This document shows positions 11,902-23,585 of a stretch of DNA of 64,000 nucleotides, piece after piece. Position 1 is the first letter of the stretch. Every line of letters begins with the position of its first letter. Where the stretch lies: assembly GCF_040712315.1 (NCBI RefSeq), contig NC_134022.1:6262001-6326000 (forward strand), written 5' to 3'. The position numbers and the translations under genes were made by a program. Source of the stretch: Castanea sativa. Its lineage: Eukaryota; Streptophyta; Magnoliopsida; Fagales; Fagaceae. The notes under the pieces were generated by a model that did not search any database, had not been told where the DNA came from, and saw only the letters and a program-made list of their open reading frames with translations.

Positions 11902-13348
11902 GAGTTCAAATATTATGTCTCATCAATTGTGCTCTACTTCATGCTCCACCAATAAAACTTGAACAGCTGATCTCACTCATTAAATGAGATAACTCTGACT
12001 TTAACACTCACGTTACTCACGTTACTAGCGTTAACATTAGAATCCCTTTCTTTTTTTCTTTTTTTTCCACAGCTTTTGTTTCTTCTCTCTGTTTCCAGCT
12101 TTTGGTTTTTTTTTTTTTCTCTCTCTTCTCCATGTGGTTGACGTTAACAAGAAAGGGACTTTGAGTTTTGTCTCTTGCTGTAGCTTTTGTTTTTGATTTG
12201 GACTCTTCCCTTTTTTTTCTTTTTTCTTTTTTTGGTAAACTTTGGACTCTTGCTATAGCTTTCTCCCAAAGTTTTAGTCTACTGCCACAGAGGTACCTTT
12301 TTTTGAAATTCTTAAATGTTTTGTAATCTTAGTGACTAAAGTATTGGACTATTCTTTAGGCTTAATAAAGTATTGGACTATTCTTATTTGACTATTCTTG
12401 TTGGCGTTCAACTGTGACTATCTGAATACTCACAAACCTACTATACTTTGGCATCAAATCCGTCAAGCTCAATACCTTACCTTTTATCAGTAATTTTGAT
12501 TCTAGTGGTTGTTTTTTTTTTTTTTTTTTTTTCCTTTAATACTATGAGTTTAAAGCATAATGTTTCTGTTTCTGTAGAATTGGTATGGTTTCCTTGTTTT
12601 TGTTTATGTAGAAACTGTTTTTCCTGCATATAATTTTTTGTTCCTGTAGAATAGGTCCGGTTTCATCAAAAAAAAAAAAATCTATTGAGACATATTTGAA
12701 CTTATCTCAATTGAAACGCAAAACCAAAACATATTAGTTCGAGCATTCCCAGCAGATATCCATTAATCCAGTTAGTTCTTATCAAATAGAGTTTAATAAA
12801 ATAATGAAATCCGAAATTTAAATAAAATGTTATCTATATATTCAAATCAAATTGTAATCTCTACAATAAGATATATACCAGAGAGCTTCTATGGAGGAAC
12901 TTCCCGTCCCAGTCACTCATATAAGAATTTCAACAAACATTTAAGAATTCCAACAAAAAGTACCTCTGTGGTAGTGGAGTAAAACTTTGGGAGAAAGCTG
13001 TAGCAAGAGTCCAAAGTTTACCACAAAAAAAAAAAAAAAGGAAAGAGTCCAAATCAAAAACAAAAGCTGTGGCAAGAGACAAAACTCAAAGTCCCTTTCT
13101 TTCTAACGTCAACCATATGAAAAAAAAAAAAAAAAAAACCAAAAGCCGGAAATAGAGAGAAGAAATAAAAGCTGCAGAAGAAAAAAAAAGAAAAAAAAAG
13201 AAAGGGATTCTAACGTTAACGCCAATAAAGTGAGTAATGTGAGTTTTAAAGTCATAATTATCTCATTTAACAAGAGAAGTCAGTTGTTCAAATTTTATTG
13301 GTAGAGCATTAAGTGGAGCACAATTGATGAGACAGAAGATTTGGACTC
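11902..13348. mobile_element. MULE-like foldback element with about 430-bp inverted arms
   Basis: Left arm about 11902-12325, right arm about 12945-13348. They are inverted copies containing GTCTCATCAATTGTGCTC, GTTAACGTTAGAATCCCTTT-like sequence, AAAGTCCCTTTCTTTCTAAC and CTTTGGACTCTTGCTATAGC-like blocks. Flanks AAAAGTTAT (11893-11901) and AAAAGTTGG (13349-13357) match at 7 of 9 bases, fitting an aged 9-bp Mutator-type duplication. The spacer (12326-12944) encodes nothing recognisable. Right after it, 13354-13430 resembles the left end again in direct orientation, so a second partial copy adjoins it. Confidence 0.75.
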
Positions 13349-13430
13349 AAAAGTTGGAGTCCAAATCTTTTGTCCCATTTTTCCTGCTCCATTCTATACT
13401 CCACGAATAAAAACTTGTCAAATGTTCACC

Positions 13431-15230
13431 TAAAAGTTATTGGGTTTTTGTGATTTGTTTTGCTAGGATTTGTAACTGATTTGTTGTTATTGTTTTTACT
13501 TAGACCAAATTTATGATTTGTCCAAAAAATATCTTATTATTTGGATATGTGTTTTTTTTTTTTAAAAGATTTTTCTTGTTATCTATTTTTTAGATTTATG
13601 GGTCATCTTGTCAATTTTTTGGGGGAGGGGGCCCAAGTATATAAATTTTAGAGCTAAAAATAAATTTTGAGTGTAAATATATATATTATGAGATTTTTTT
13701 TTCAAAGGCTGGGGGGAGGGGGGGCATGGCCCCCCTTAGGCCTAAGGCAGTTCAGTCCCTACAGCTAGTTCTTACAACTTGGAGAATTGGGTGTTGGCTT
13801 CAAAGTAAAAGGGAAAATGAGGTTTCCCATTTCAGGATAGTGTGATGAAGAAGAAAAGGCCATTCCTTTTTGTGCATTTCAGAACTCATATATGCATCTT
13901 AAACACCTACTGAATGTAACCAAAGTATTTTGGGTGTATGGGAACCAAGAAGTTTCAAATAAGTTAAGGAACACATTTTAGTCAACTAAGTTCAAATTCA
14001 CTTACATCAATCCATGCAAAATTGTGTAAAAATATATGATTGATATAGTAACCATGTGTTTCTAAAAAAAAAAAAAAAAAAAAGAAGATATAGTAACCAT
14101 GTAAATTTACACTATACATTTTGCATTTAGTTTTTTATTCTTTTTTTACATGTTTCGAGGATGAAAGAAGAGAATAGATGGAGATTGTTGTGAATGAAGA
14201 AAAAGAAAAAATTTTAAAAAAATCAAGAAAATTTGACATTTTAATGAAATATAGTTTAAAATAAATAATATGATGTAGGGTGTTTTGAAAAGTGAGTATG
14301 TAAAATAGAAAGAAAAAAAAAAGTAGGTTTTATGGTAAAATAAATGAAAATTTTTGCACAAACTAAAGCAAATTTACTTAAGTTTAGTTTTTAAGAAAAT
14401 TCTAAGACCTCATAATAAATCACAACTCTTCCACAAATGTCTATGTGGCAGATTGTAAGTAGTAAATTAAAAGTAGTAAATCCATTAGGCACGGAGCTAG
14501 GATTTGGAGTTAGGGGGCGATTTTATTGTTAGCTATATGCAGTAGTTTCGACTTTTGGCTCTATTGCTTAGCCGGCGAAGGTTTTATTTTATTATTATTT
14601 TATGCGTGTGTAGAGTGTCTTTTGTTGGTAAGGACAAAATTATTTTGTTTAAAATTTTTTTAAAGGCAAAGTTATTTGTTTTTGGTAAAATTGGTTGATT
14701 AGTCTCAATTTTTTTAAAGCTTTGCTATTGCTTATTGATAATTTTTGTTGTTGGGCTAATATTTTGGGCTTGTTTTTTTTTTTTTTTAGATTTTAGATCT
14801 ATAAATTTTTTTTATGAACTTTAAAAGGAGAAAAATACTAGATCTACAGATTTTTGTTGTGATTAGTGGTTATTAGTAAGTAAAAAAGTGATGTAAGTGG
14901 TAGATCCAGATGCATACTAGTAAGAATTTGCTACCTCAATAGTCTGTAAAAAAAAATTGTAATTGTAGCATTTCTCTTATAATGATAAAAAAAAGGGGTA
15001 TAAAATGTAATTTTATTGAATGAAGTCACTAAAATTAGTACTTAAATATATACTTATATAATTATATTATTTAAAAAAATATAGGGGGGGGGCGGGGCAT
15101 TGCCCCCAATCCATGAATGGCCCCGTCCATGAAATCCAGGTAAAAGTGACGTAGAGCTAGTTAAAATCTAGTCACATAAGATAATTGCCTACCACATGGG
15201 ATAATCGCGACGACTCTAGTTTAAAACTTG
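13431..15230. other. Intergenic, low complexity
   Basis: No gene seen. G-rich patches near 13620-13635, 13710-13745 and 15085-15125 (phrases such as GGCCCCGTCCATG) are fragments of dispersed repeats with alternating G and C runs. Poly(A) occurs at about 14063-14082. The open frame at 14146-14361 (-) is low-complexity and not a gene. Confidence 0.5.
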
Positions 15231-15642
15231 GGAAAATTATACTTTGTCATCCTAAACTATGCACTAAATTACACTTTGTACTTTAAACTATTACACTTAT
15301 CACACTTTGCATCCTAGTATTATTTTTGCTGTTATATTTAACAAAATCTTGCTGCATGTGACAAACACATGCTTCTTGCTTAGGTGGAATAAAGTTAAAA
15401 GACTGAAACACCCTTCCTCAAAATCAATTAAAACAAAACCCAAAATAACTTTGTTCCACCTAAGTAAGGAGCATGTGCTTGTCATATGCGGCAAGAATCT
15501 GTTAAATATAATAGCAAAAATAACATCAGAGTGCAGAGCGTGATAAGTGTGATAATTTAGGATGCAAAGTCTGCAATCGGATAGTTTAGGGTGCAAAGTG
15601 TAATCTAATACATAATTTAAGGTGGCAAAGTGTAATTTCTCC
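15231..15642. mobile_element. Palindromic MULE-type MITE
   Basis: About 412 bp that is inverted almost end to end. The left end is GGAAAATTATACTTTG and the right end, on the opposite strand, is GGAGAAATTACACTTTG. Mirrored internal blocks include AGGTGGAATAAAGTTA against TAACTTTGTTCCACCT. Flanks TTAAAACTTG and TTAAAACCTTG look like a 10-bp target duplication with one indel. The palindrome makes both strands give similar open frames, which are not genes. Confidence 0.75.
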
Positions 15643-16075
15643 TTAAAACCTTGACTCAAATGAGTGGCCGACTAAAATGCCTTAAAAATTACTTTCATAA
15701 AAGGAAAGGTCCTCACTGGAATTTGCTGGAGCCAAAAGCTCCAGCAGCTCATTCTTAGGTGATACTTGAGTCTTGACTTGATGAAAGTAAAAAAAGATGT
15801 AACAGCAGGTAATGCTTGGTTTTCATGAGTTCTTTGTTTACACAATATAAGGATCCATCGGTCTCTCTTGCTAGACCTTTTAAGGATCCAAATTAATGTA
15901 GAATTACTCCTTTATGCCCTCCAATCACGCTTTTACCCTTTTCCTTTTGCTGATTGCTTTCCTTTTTGTGAGCTTTGGTTCACATGGTTACAAACTTTAG
16001 CTGACTTTCCTTTAATTTATTTCTGTTGAAGTAGTTTCAGTGAGCAACCACAGGTTGATTTTTTTTTTTTTTTTT
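15643..16075. other. Intergenic
   Basis: No gene seen. Ordinary unique-looking sequence ending in a poly(T) run at about 16059-16075, which was the SINE insertion target. Confidence 0.5.
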
Positions 16076-16234
16076 GCCACTATGCATCTTTGGTGTAGTG
16101 GTCACTCTACAAGTATAAATACTTGTAAAATGTGGGGAGCAAGGGCTGGGATTCAAGTTTTCAGGAGAAAGCTTCACACACATATACACTTAGATTGGAC
16201 TAGATTAGAAATTCTATATTGTATAAATAAAAAA
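16076..16234 (+). mobile_element. SINE (family A), full length
   Basis: The tRNA-like head has an A-box-type TTGGTGTAGTGGTCACTC and a B-box-type GGGATTCAAG about 50 bp later. These are internal RNA polymerase III promoter elements. A tRNA-unrelated body (CACACATATACACTTAGATT) and the ending TTCTATATTGTATAAATAAA follow. Flanks GTTGATTTTTTTT and CTTGATTTTTTTT are the target duplication. Confidence 0.85.
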
Positions 16235-16434
16235 CTTGATTTTTTTTATTTTTTGCTTCTCATGTGTTAACATGTGTTTGTAGTCACGGGTTGGGCTTCA
16301 AAAAGAAGGGGTTTTGGTCTAATTTATGGGCCTTGGCCACGTTGCTCTACTGCCCTAAAACAAAGTCATACATGCAGAAATTCTAAGCAAGTCGCGTAAA
16401 AGAAATTAAAGAAAAACAATATTTACACAAATTT

Positions 16435-16506
16435 AGGGCCCAACCGGGTTCGAACCGGTGACCTCTTGATCTGCAGTCAAATGCTCTACCACTGAGCTAT
16501 GGACCC
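16435..16506 (-). tRNA. trnC-GCA: tRNA-Cys (GCA)
   Basis: The minus strand gives a 72-nt cloverleaf. Its parts are acceptor GGGTCCA with TGGGCCC (one U:G pair), D-arm AGCTCAGTGGTAGAGC, anticodon arm with loop TGCAGAT reading GCA for cysteine, and TPsiC arm CCGGTTCGAACCCGG. There is no intron and no encoded CCA. It has the look of the nuclear cytosolic tRNA-Cys. The acceptor U:G pair at position 4 is a small departure from a fully paired stem but is tolerated. Likely functional. It is separate from the tRNA-derived SINEs nearby. Confidence 0.95.
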
Positions 16507-17289
16507 GTCGGTATCAAGACTCCGCAAAGATTATATAAATTCTAAAGCCTATACGTGTCAACTCTATGGCAAGTGTTTCGGCTAAGGAAGAGTCCAGGAT
16601 GACCCTGAACTTTGTAAAGCCCTAGCCACCAAATTATTAGAACAATACATCATGAAACAAGTTTATGAATATAAGAGTTTATTCAATCAAACATAGAGTA
16701 TTGAAAAATTATTTTAAAAAAAAAAAAAAGTTACCAAAAAAACCACAATCTCAAAGCACAAAACAGAAACCAAAAGCATCAGAAGCTGCAGACAAACATA
16801 ACAACAGCAAATGGAATTAAGCAACAATATCTCATCTTTCCAGGGCGTAGTCAGGACTTTTTACTTAGGTAAACCGAATTACATATTTATACGTTAGTTA
16901 TAATTTATAAATATATGGTATACAAAATAATCTAATTTAAAATATAATAATATTATTTTTAAACTCAAATCAATGTATACAAATTGTCTAATTGGCTATA
17001 AACATGTACCAATTTTTTTAAAAAAGAGGAACTTAACATATCCTGTGAAAGTTATGCTTGATGTTGATCCGTCATAGTATAAAATTAATTCATTATTAAT
17101 TCTATGTGAAATTTCTTAGCAAATTTCTTTTCAAACCTTAAAATAATAATAATAAATCTCATCTCTATGGCAACTTAAATTCTCTTCTAAAAATAAATCA
17201 AGGTTAGCGCAACTTATTAAGCACCTAAATCCAAAATTAAAGATAAAATTATTTGGAGAAAATATGAGATGATGAGAAAAAGATCACAT
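16507..17289. other. Intergenic
   Basis: No gene seen. AT-rich, with a poly(A) run near 16717-16729 and degraded repeat sequence around 16860-16990. Confidence 0.5.
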
Positions 17290-17433
17290 ATGAGATGATG
17301 GTCACTCTATGAGTATAAGTGCTTGTAAGGTGTGGGGAGCAAGAGCCGGGGTTCAAGCCTTTAGGAAGGAACTTCACATACATATACAATTAGATTAGGT
17401 TAGAGTAGAATTTCTATTTTGTATAAAAAAAAA
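17290..17433 (+). mobile_element. SINE (family A), 5'-truncated
   Basis: Starts within the A-box region (GATGGTCACTCTATGAG) and keeps the B-box-type GGGTTCAAGCC. It has the family-A body and the ending TTCTATTTTGTATAAAAA. The head upstream of the A box is missing compared with the copy at 16076. Confidence 0.75.
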
Positions 17434-18315
17434 CTATGTCTTAGCATCAACCCATTCAATCCACCCAAAGCGTTCAACCCATTTTGTCCAGCGCCAACAC
17501 ATATGGATATGATATTGATTTCCAATCTAGTTGGATTATAAAAGAGAAGGGACGGGCTTGGTGGCTGGTTGAACGCCAAGACCCAACCCAATTTGTCTAT
17601 GTTTATATTAATTGCTCTTTAGTCTTTATCTCATATATATATATATATGTATGTGTGTGTATAAATTTCAAGATTACACATGCTAATGTGAAAAATGAAT
17701 GATATTGTCCCTCTATATTCGTAAACATACATAGTGACATGAATATGGTACTTATAGTTTCTTTATTTTTGTGGAAAAGAAGTTAGAAAATACTCATCAA
17801 TTAAGCCGTGTTTATTTTGATCTATGGAAAAAATTTATCCAAAAATGGTAAAATAAATTCTAAATGTTAGTTTACAACACATAACTAAAATTAACCCCCT
17901 TTTTTAGAGAGTTTCAATCTATGGTGTCTACTTCTGATGATACATTTTTTATTATCAAATTAAAACATCAATCTGTTTTTAGTGTAGGCAGGGATTAAAC
18001 TCTAAATATCGCATTCAACCATCAGAAACTTTACCAATTGAACTAATTGAAATCCACTAAAACTAACCCAATTAATCCACTGAGTGACAATTGCTCAAAT
18101 TTTCAACCGACCTACCATTTTGGAAGTTGGTGGGTTGATGGAAATTTGGTTGAAATTTTTTCCTTCAACATGTTGAATTCGACCCACATATAATTTTTGT
18201 TAAAAATATATCTCTATTTTACCTAATATTTAAAAGTTTTTGAAATGAATGGTAATTTATTAAGTTAATTTATGGGCTTAAACTTGTAAGACCTATATCT
18301 ATTGTTCATTTTTAA
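17434..18315. other. Intergenic
   Basis: No gene seen. Short (TA)/(TG) run at about 17635-17660. The pieces at 18080-18190 look like old dispersed repeat sequence. Confidence 0.5.
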
Positions 18316-18324
18316 AAATATAAT

Positions 18325-18722
18325 GGACAAAATTTAGTTATAAAATTGGTTATAGTCTAAAGTTATAATATTACTCAATATCTTTTTATTGGAGGTGAAT
18401 TTTGACAAATTCACTATTAGATTACATCTTCTTCTGATATCCTTTATGCTTGCAAAATTTCTAGAAAATTAAAAATCAATAGCTATGTCATCAATAAATT
18501 GTTTAAATTACAAGTTTTTGTAATTTAAAATTATGCATAAAATATTAGTTTATACATCATATAATAAATAATATCTAAATGACACAAAATTTGAAATGTG
18601 TATAATGAGAGTAAAGAACATGCAATTCAACAGTTAGATGTTCAAAATATGTAATAATATTTATTTTATTGAGTAAAGTTGTAGTATTAGGTTACAACTA
18701 ATTTTGTAGCTAAATTTTGTCC
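18325..18722. mobile_element. MULE-type MITE with perfect 9-bp target duplication
   Basis: 398 bp with inverted ends GGACAAAATTTAGTTATAAA on the left and, on the opposite strand at the right, GGACAAAATTTAGCTACAAA. AAATATAAT flanks it on both sides (18316-18324 and 18723-18731). Non-coding. A related copy lies at about 48720-49160, interrupted by a SINE. Confidence 0.85.
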
Positions 18723-18731
18723 AAATATAAT

Positions 18732-19854
18732 TATCATTTTTAATTAATTAAAAAATAAAAGAAAAAAAAAAAAAAAAAGCTCCAAAAGTACCTTTATTTT
18801 TGCTTAGGAAAATGGACACGGTTTGTCTCTAGTGTCCAATACTCCTCCCTAGGAAAACAACTGTAGAATTATTGGATGCGGGAACAATTAAAATGTGCTT
18901 AATTTTATCCCCGAGCATAGCACTATAAACTTAAATAAATCACTTATGAGATTGGGTTTTTGGAAAATCTTGATGGGTACAACAAAGTCAAGCTTGAACA
19001 AAATCAATTCACTGCTAAGCAAGTGTCATTTGCAAAATCTGTTAAAATAATGTATTGTGGCTTATTAGCCTAATCATAGGGCCCAATTAACATCAAGATT
19101 TTCATTATTATCTAGATTAGCACAACATAGGCAACATAATGGGACCTTTGGGCTCAAGGGTACCAGTTTGATCGAGCCAATAGCAAAGTGACATATGTCC
19201 TTAATGGGTGGACAAGGTTTAAGGATAAGATATTGCATTTGATGATGTGTTTTTTGAGGACCGTAAGTGGAAAGTGAGGTAAATGGATTAGTCATCTACA
19301 GTCTACAGATTGATGGCTTGTTGTTGCATCTCAAACACCATATGTTATGGGAGGAACAGAAGCCCATATAGCTTATTTGGTTGGAACATAGGCAAGAAAA
19401 ATTTTGATGAGAGGCCACAGACCACGTACCATGATATCGATCTTCCTTTCTCACTTTCTTTGGTTGATAAAACATTCCTAAGGGGTACTCTCTCTCTCTC
19501 ACAATTGCTATGCGCATGCATTACTAAGAACATAATAGATAAGTTTATCAAAAAAGAAAAGAACATATAGAGAATCTATTCATGTGCATCTGTTTTCATA
19601 TTAGTAGTCTCAATCTTTATGTCCTTTCCCAGATAAATAAGGATTAGAGTAGAATTTTGATAAGACTTGGAATCATGAGGCGCATTAGAGAGTAAACTGA
19701 TCAAATCACATTGTCTTGGCTTGTTCCCTGTTTTATTCTATATGTTTTGTATGAAAAGGTATTCTGAACCCTATTAGTAAATCTGGCAAAAAAGAAGACT
19801 ATAAACTATGACAATTCTCAATTCTGCCACATATTTGGACAAAACTCAGTAAGC
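18732..19854. other. Region upstream of the TLDc exon, no exon recognised
   Basis: Poly(A) at about 18760-18778. Open frames on both strands at 19074-19570 overlap each other and match nothing I recognise. 5' exons of the TLDc gene should lie upstream of 20074, but I could not identify any. Confidence 0.4.
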
Positions 19855-20020
19855 TAAAATGTTTAATACGCGTCCAAGAGTCTTGTAACTAAAATGTTTA
19901 ATACACGTCAAGGGTCCTATAGCTTAATCAGCACCTTTTGATGTTTTTTACAAAGACCTTTAGGGTTCAAGTCACCCCACTTTTGCGATTATGGAACTAT
20001 AAATTTTTTTTATTAAGAAA
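19855..20020 (+). mobile_element. SINE (family B) with duplicated head
   Basis: From about 19910 the sequence follows the SINE copy at 43751: GGGTCCTATAGCTTAATCAG, then a B-box-like AGGGTTCAAGTC near 19971, and a T-rich end. Just upstream, AAAATGTTTAATACGCGTCC (19856) and AAAATGTTTAATACACGTC (19891) form a tandem duplication that includes the first bases of the SINE. Confidence 0.6.
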
Positions 20021-20073
20021 AAGTATTAATAAGCTACAATCACTGACCTAAATTTCTGATTGATTATGATCAG

Positions 20074-20594
20074 GGAGGGACCTCAAATGCTGCTACAAGG
20101 CCACCATTGATGGGTTTAGCGCGACTAGTTTCCACAGTTTTTGTGACTTTAAGGGACCATGTGTGATAATTGGGTACACAAACAAGTCCTTCAAGTTTGG
20201 TGCATTTAACCCTGAAGGTTATAGAAGCACAGATGATTATTATGATAGTTTTGATCCATTCCTATTCTATTGGGCGGACGATGAGAAAATTGAACCCATC
20301 ATTCTACCAAAGATAGGAGGCAGTGGTGCAGCACTTTTTGATTATTCTCGGGGTGGGCCCCAATTCGGGGCCGATGGGCTGCTCATTGGGCCTCCTCTAG
20401 CCCCGGTTATGGGTGGCTTTGCAGGGCCAGACACCAATTCAGGCATTGGTGATCTGAGGCAAGCAAAATCTAGATTAGGATTGTCATATGCTAAAAGGGA
20501 AGATGGGAAGGAGTCTCTTTTTGGAGATGAGACTAAGGCTACCCTTGAAGAAGTTGAAGTTTTTTGCAGTCCTCAAATTGCAAGCTTATACTGA
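20074..20594 (+). CDS. TLDc-domain protein, terminal exon (5' part not identified)
   Basis: An acceptor CAG at 20071-20073 opens a frame that runs to a stop at 20592-20594, about 173 codons. It contains most of a TLDc domain: [10 protein letters not shown], then [18 protein letters not shown], a [14 protein letters not shown] segment, and the glycine-rich end [19 protein letters not shown]. The C-terminus [13 protein letters not shown] is typical of plant members. TLDc proteins are linked to oxidative-stress protection and, in other eukaryotes, to V-ATPase regulation; the plant role is unclear. There is no in-frame ATG in this exon before the domain, so upstream exons must exist or the gene is a fragment. 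It lies 3 kb from the convergent NAC gene, an arrangement I recall from Arabidopsis (AT1G32520 next to AT1G32510). Confidence 0.8.
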
Positions 20595-23037
20595 AGTGCA
20601 TGGAACAAGAGTAAAAGTTTCTACAATTTTTTTTGTTGTTGTTAAAGCGTCCAGATTTCTTCTGAGTACTATTCTTAGGCTCTTGATTATAGGTACATGT
20701 TTCTTATGTAGCAGGTCATGTCTTGTAACATATATGGTCAATCAAAAATCATTTTAGCCACCTTATTCTTCTCAAAATATGTGAAAAGAGTTGTCAAGTA
20801 TACCGAACACCTACATTACTACTTTTTAACTACATATGCATCAATAAACTTCCATGTCACACTTTTTTTCTTTCTTTGTTTCATTGTCAATAGAGCATAA
20901 TCGTTAAAGGGGTTTTATTAATTACCAAATTATTTGTTTGCATAGTGAGGAAAAGCAACATACATATGCATTCTGTACTTTTAAAGCCAATAAGTAGGTG
21001 TCAAGGGTAAAAGTAGTAGGGGGCGGGAGAATATATGTCTTAGAGAATTGCATAGTGTTGCATGAAAAGAATGTGGACTGTGGGGCATATAGAAAGCAGT
21101 CACACAAGTCAAGATTCTTGCCAAAGTGAGGGAGGGGCGGGGAACAATTTACAAACTTTGGCTAAGAAATAAATTTTTATTGAATACTAGCTAGCTACCA
21201 CTTTTTTATGGCCTTGTTGAAGCATTGCTGCTACACATTTGCCCTCTAAATTTGAGCAATGTTCATAATGTTAAAGAGTCACAATTCATTCATTTCATTG
21301 GTTATCCTTGCGACTGAGTATCAGTTTCTCAAAGAATGTTTTGTGTTAGTTTATTCCTAGAAGCAATTCAAGATAGAATCTAATAGAATGGATTACTTCA
21401 AGCTTCTTCTGCCTTTCTTTTCAAGTTTGGTAAGGAATAAACGTGGGAGTTTAAAAAGTTGGTACTTAGTCATGAAGCTCTTTGCCCCAGTAATTTAGGA
21501 GGGTTCTCTTCATAATGACATCAAATGTATAATTGTTTGAGGGTTTCTCTGTGAAAAAAAGTGGTTTCATTAACAAAATATACAAATGTACCAAGAACCA
21601 ACAGTTACTAGAAAGTAGTATCTTCATTCTTACAAACATGACCCTGACATAACAGAAACACAAACCATAAACAAGAAGACAAATTTTCTTCTTCTTTTTC
21701 CTTTTTTCTTTCAGCCTTAAAATTAAACTGCATCAAACTACAATATATCGGCAAAGACTATCAAAGCTGAAGCTGCCAATTTGCACACAACTCTGTATTC
21801 ACTCAGAGTCTTCATCTCAATCTCTGCTTGCAACTCATTTTATTTTCTGCAATAGGAATTGCTGCAATATGAATTTGGTCTTCAATGTTGTTTTCTTCTG
21901 GCCAAGAATCTTTTCTTGCCAAGTATGGCTAGCAAGCCAACAGCACTCCAGCTTACTTTGTTCTGATATGAAACAAAGTGAGTCTGATCAATCCAAATCA
22001 TAGGCTTGAACAGGTTATTCTATCAAAGGCAAAACTCTTTTACAGATTTGTTCTGATATGAAACAACCAAAAAAGATGTGATCCCTTATCCCCAACTCCC
22101 TTTTGCAGAAGAGAGTCCCTCGGTAACCCCACTGGAGCTGTCTGTCTTTTATGGATAAGGGATAACTTGTTTTTTTATTATTAGCCTATCAATAATGCAA
22201 TGCTTTTTTATAGCTTTAGAACACCAGACAAGATGGTTTTACTGTTCTATCACAAGAAGCCACCGCCTATTGCTTCCCATGTTTAAGAGATGCTAAAAGA
22301 GGGAAAGTTTCTGATGAATGCCTCATTTGATGCATCTTAATAGAAAATTAAAAGATAACTGGAATTTGATCTGTCTTGAGCAGCTTCCACTCAGTAGTGA
22401 AAGTTTTTAATAATCTACCAATATCTCAAGTGACCCCACTAAATTAATAGGAAACCAACAAAAAGCTCAAGAATGTGTCTAAAAGCAACTTCTAAATGGA
22501 ATGGCTTATCAGCATGGATTTAAAAGTGAACTTTACCCTTAGCTTTAAAACTAAAGAGAACATTACATTTCAAAAAATTCAAGCAACTTGACAAACACAG
22601 TCATTAAAGAAAGCTACTTTGGCAATTGAAAGTTGTGACAGAAGCTCTCTTCAGTTCACATGCCCAACTGCCTTTTCATTTGTTCCTTGCAGTCTTGCAA
22701 AATTAAACATCTTCAGCTCATCAATCCTACTAAGTTAAATGGAGCAAACATTACGATCCAAATTAGAAGGAAACATCTAGGCATCAATGTCTAATATACA
22801 CTGAAGCTATCCTCTCTAAGAATATCTGAACAAATTTGAACCACAGGGAACATACTATAGAGATGGTCACTTCAATATAAAGTATGTGTTCATTGCAACA
22901 GGAATACAGAACACTATGCATGTCCAAGCACAAAGATGAGTAGTTATTCCATTAGCATACAGTATTAGAAGGGAATTCCTGCATTAAGACGCTTCCATAT
23001 GAACTAAGTAAAGAAAAAATGTAAGTGTTCTAACACG

Positions 23038-23111
<74 letters not shown>

Positions 23112-23585
23112 ATACACCAGAGAATAAGAAAAATTTATAAAACAGATTACTAAAAGTAAACCAACTTCCGGTGCAATCGATAAAAGTGATTATCACCAGG
23201 GGGTACTAGCTTACAACAGAAACAAGACATTGAGGACAGACATGCCTACTAAACCAACCCTGGTAAAAAGCATAAGGAGGACTTCTACAGCAAGCCCTTT
23301 CTGCTTAATATATAAGAAAGGGTTACACATTATTTTCCATTCCAAGAACCAACATTAAAAGGCGTTGTCTCAGATACCCTTCTAGATGATAAAAATGCAA
23401 GGTACTCATAGTTGATAAATCCTACCCAAGGCAGGTCCTGCGTAACAATCACCAAGTCATCCTCTTGCAACCATAGATCACTAAGTTCCCCCTAACTCCC
23501 AACTCCACTTGCTTGTCAGAAAATTGGAGCTTGGTCATTCTAATATTGCATTGAAAATAGAGCTGCTATGATCCTCCTATCCTTT
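20595..23585. other. Intergenic between convergent TLDc and NAC genes
   Basis: Includes the 3' untranslated regions of both genes. 21700-22900 is less AT-rich than typical spacer but has no supported open frame on either strand. A microsatellite lies at 23044-23110. Confidence 0.5.
23044..23110. repeat. Compound (AT)n(AG)n microsatellite
   Basis: An AT run of about 28 bp is followed directly by an AG run of about 39 bp, 0.5 kb downstream of the NAC stop codon. Confidence 0.96.

Noticed and set aside
15300..15659. 119-codon (-) and 78-codon (+) open frames
   Set aside because: They are the two strands of one palindromic MITE and resemble each other for that reason.
19074..19570. Open frames near 19.1-19.6 kb as TLDc 5' exons
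   Set aside because: They overlap on both strands, show no TLDc-type or helical N-terminal sequence, and lack convincing splice links to 20074.
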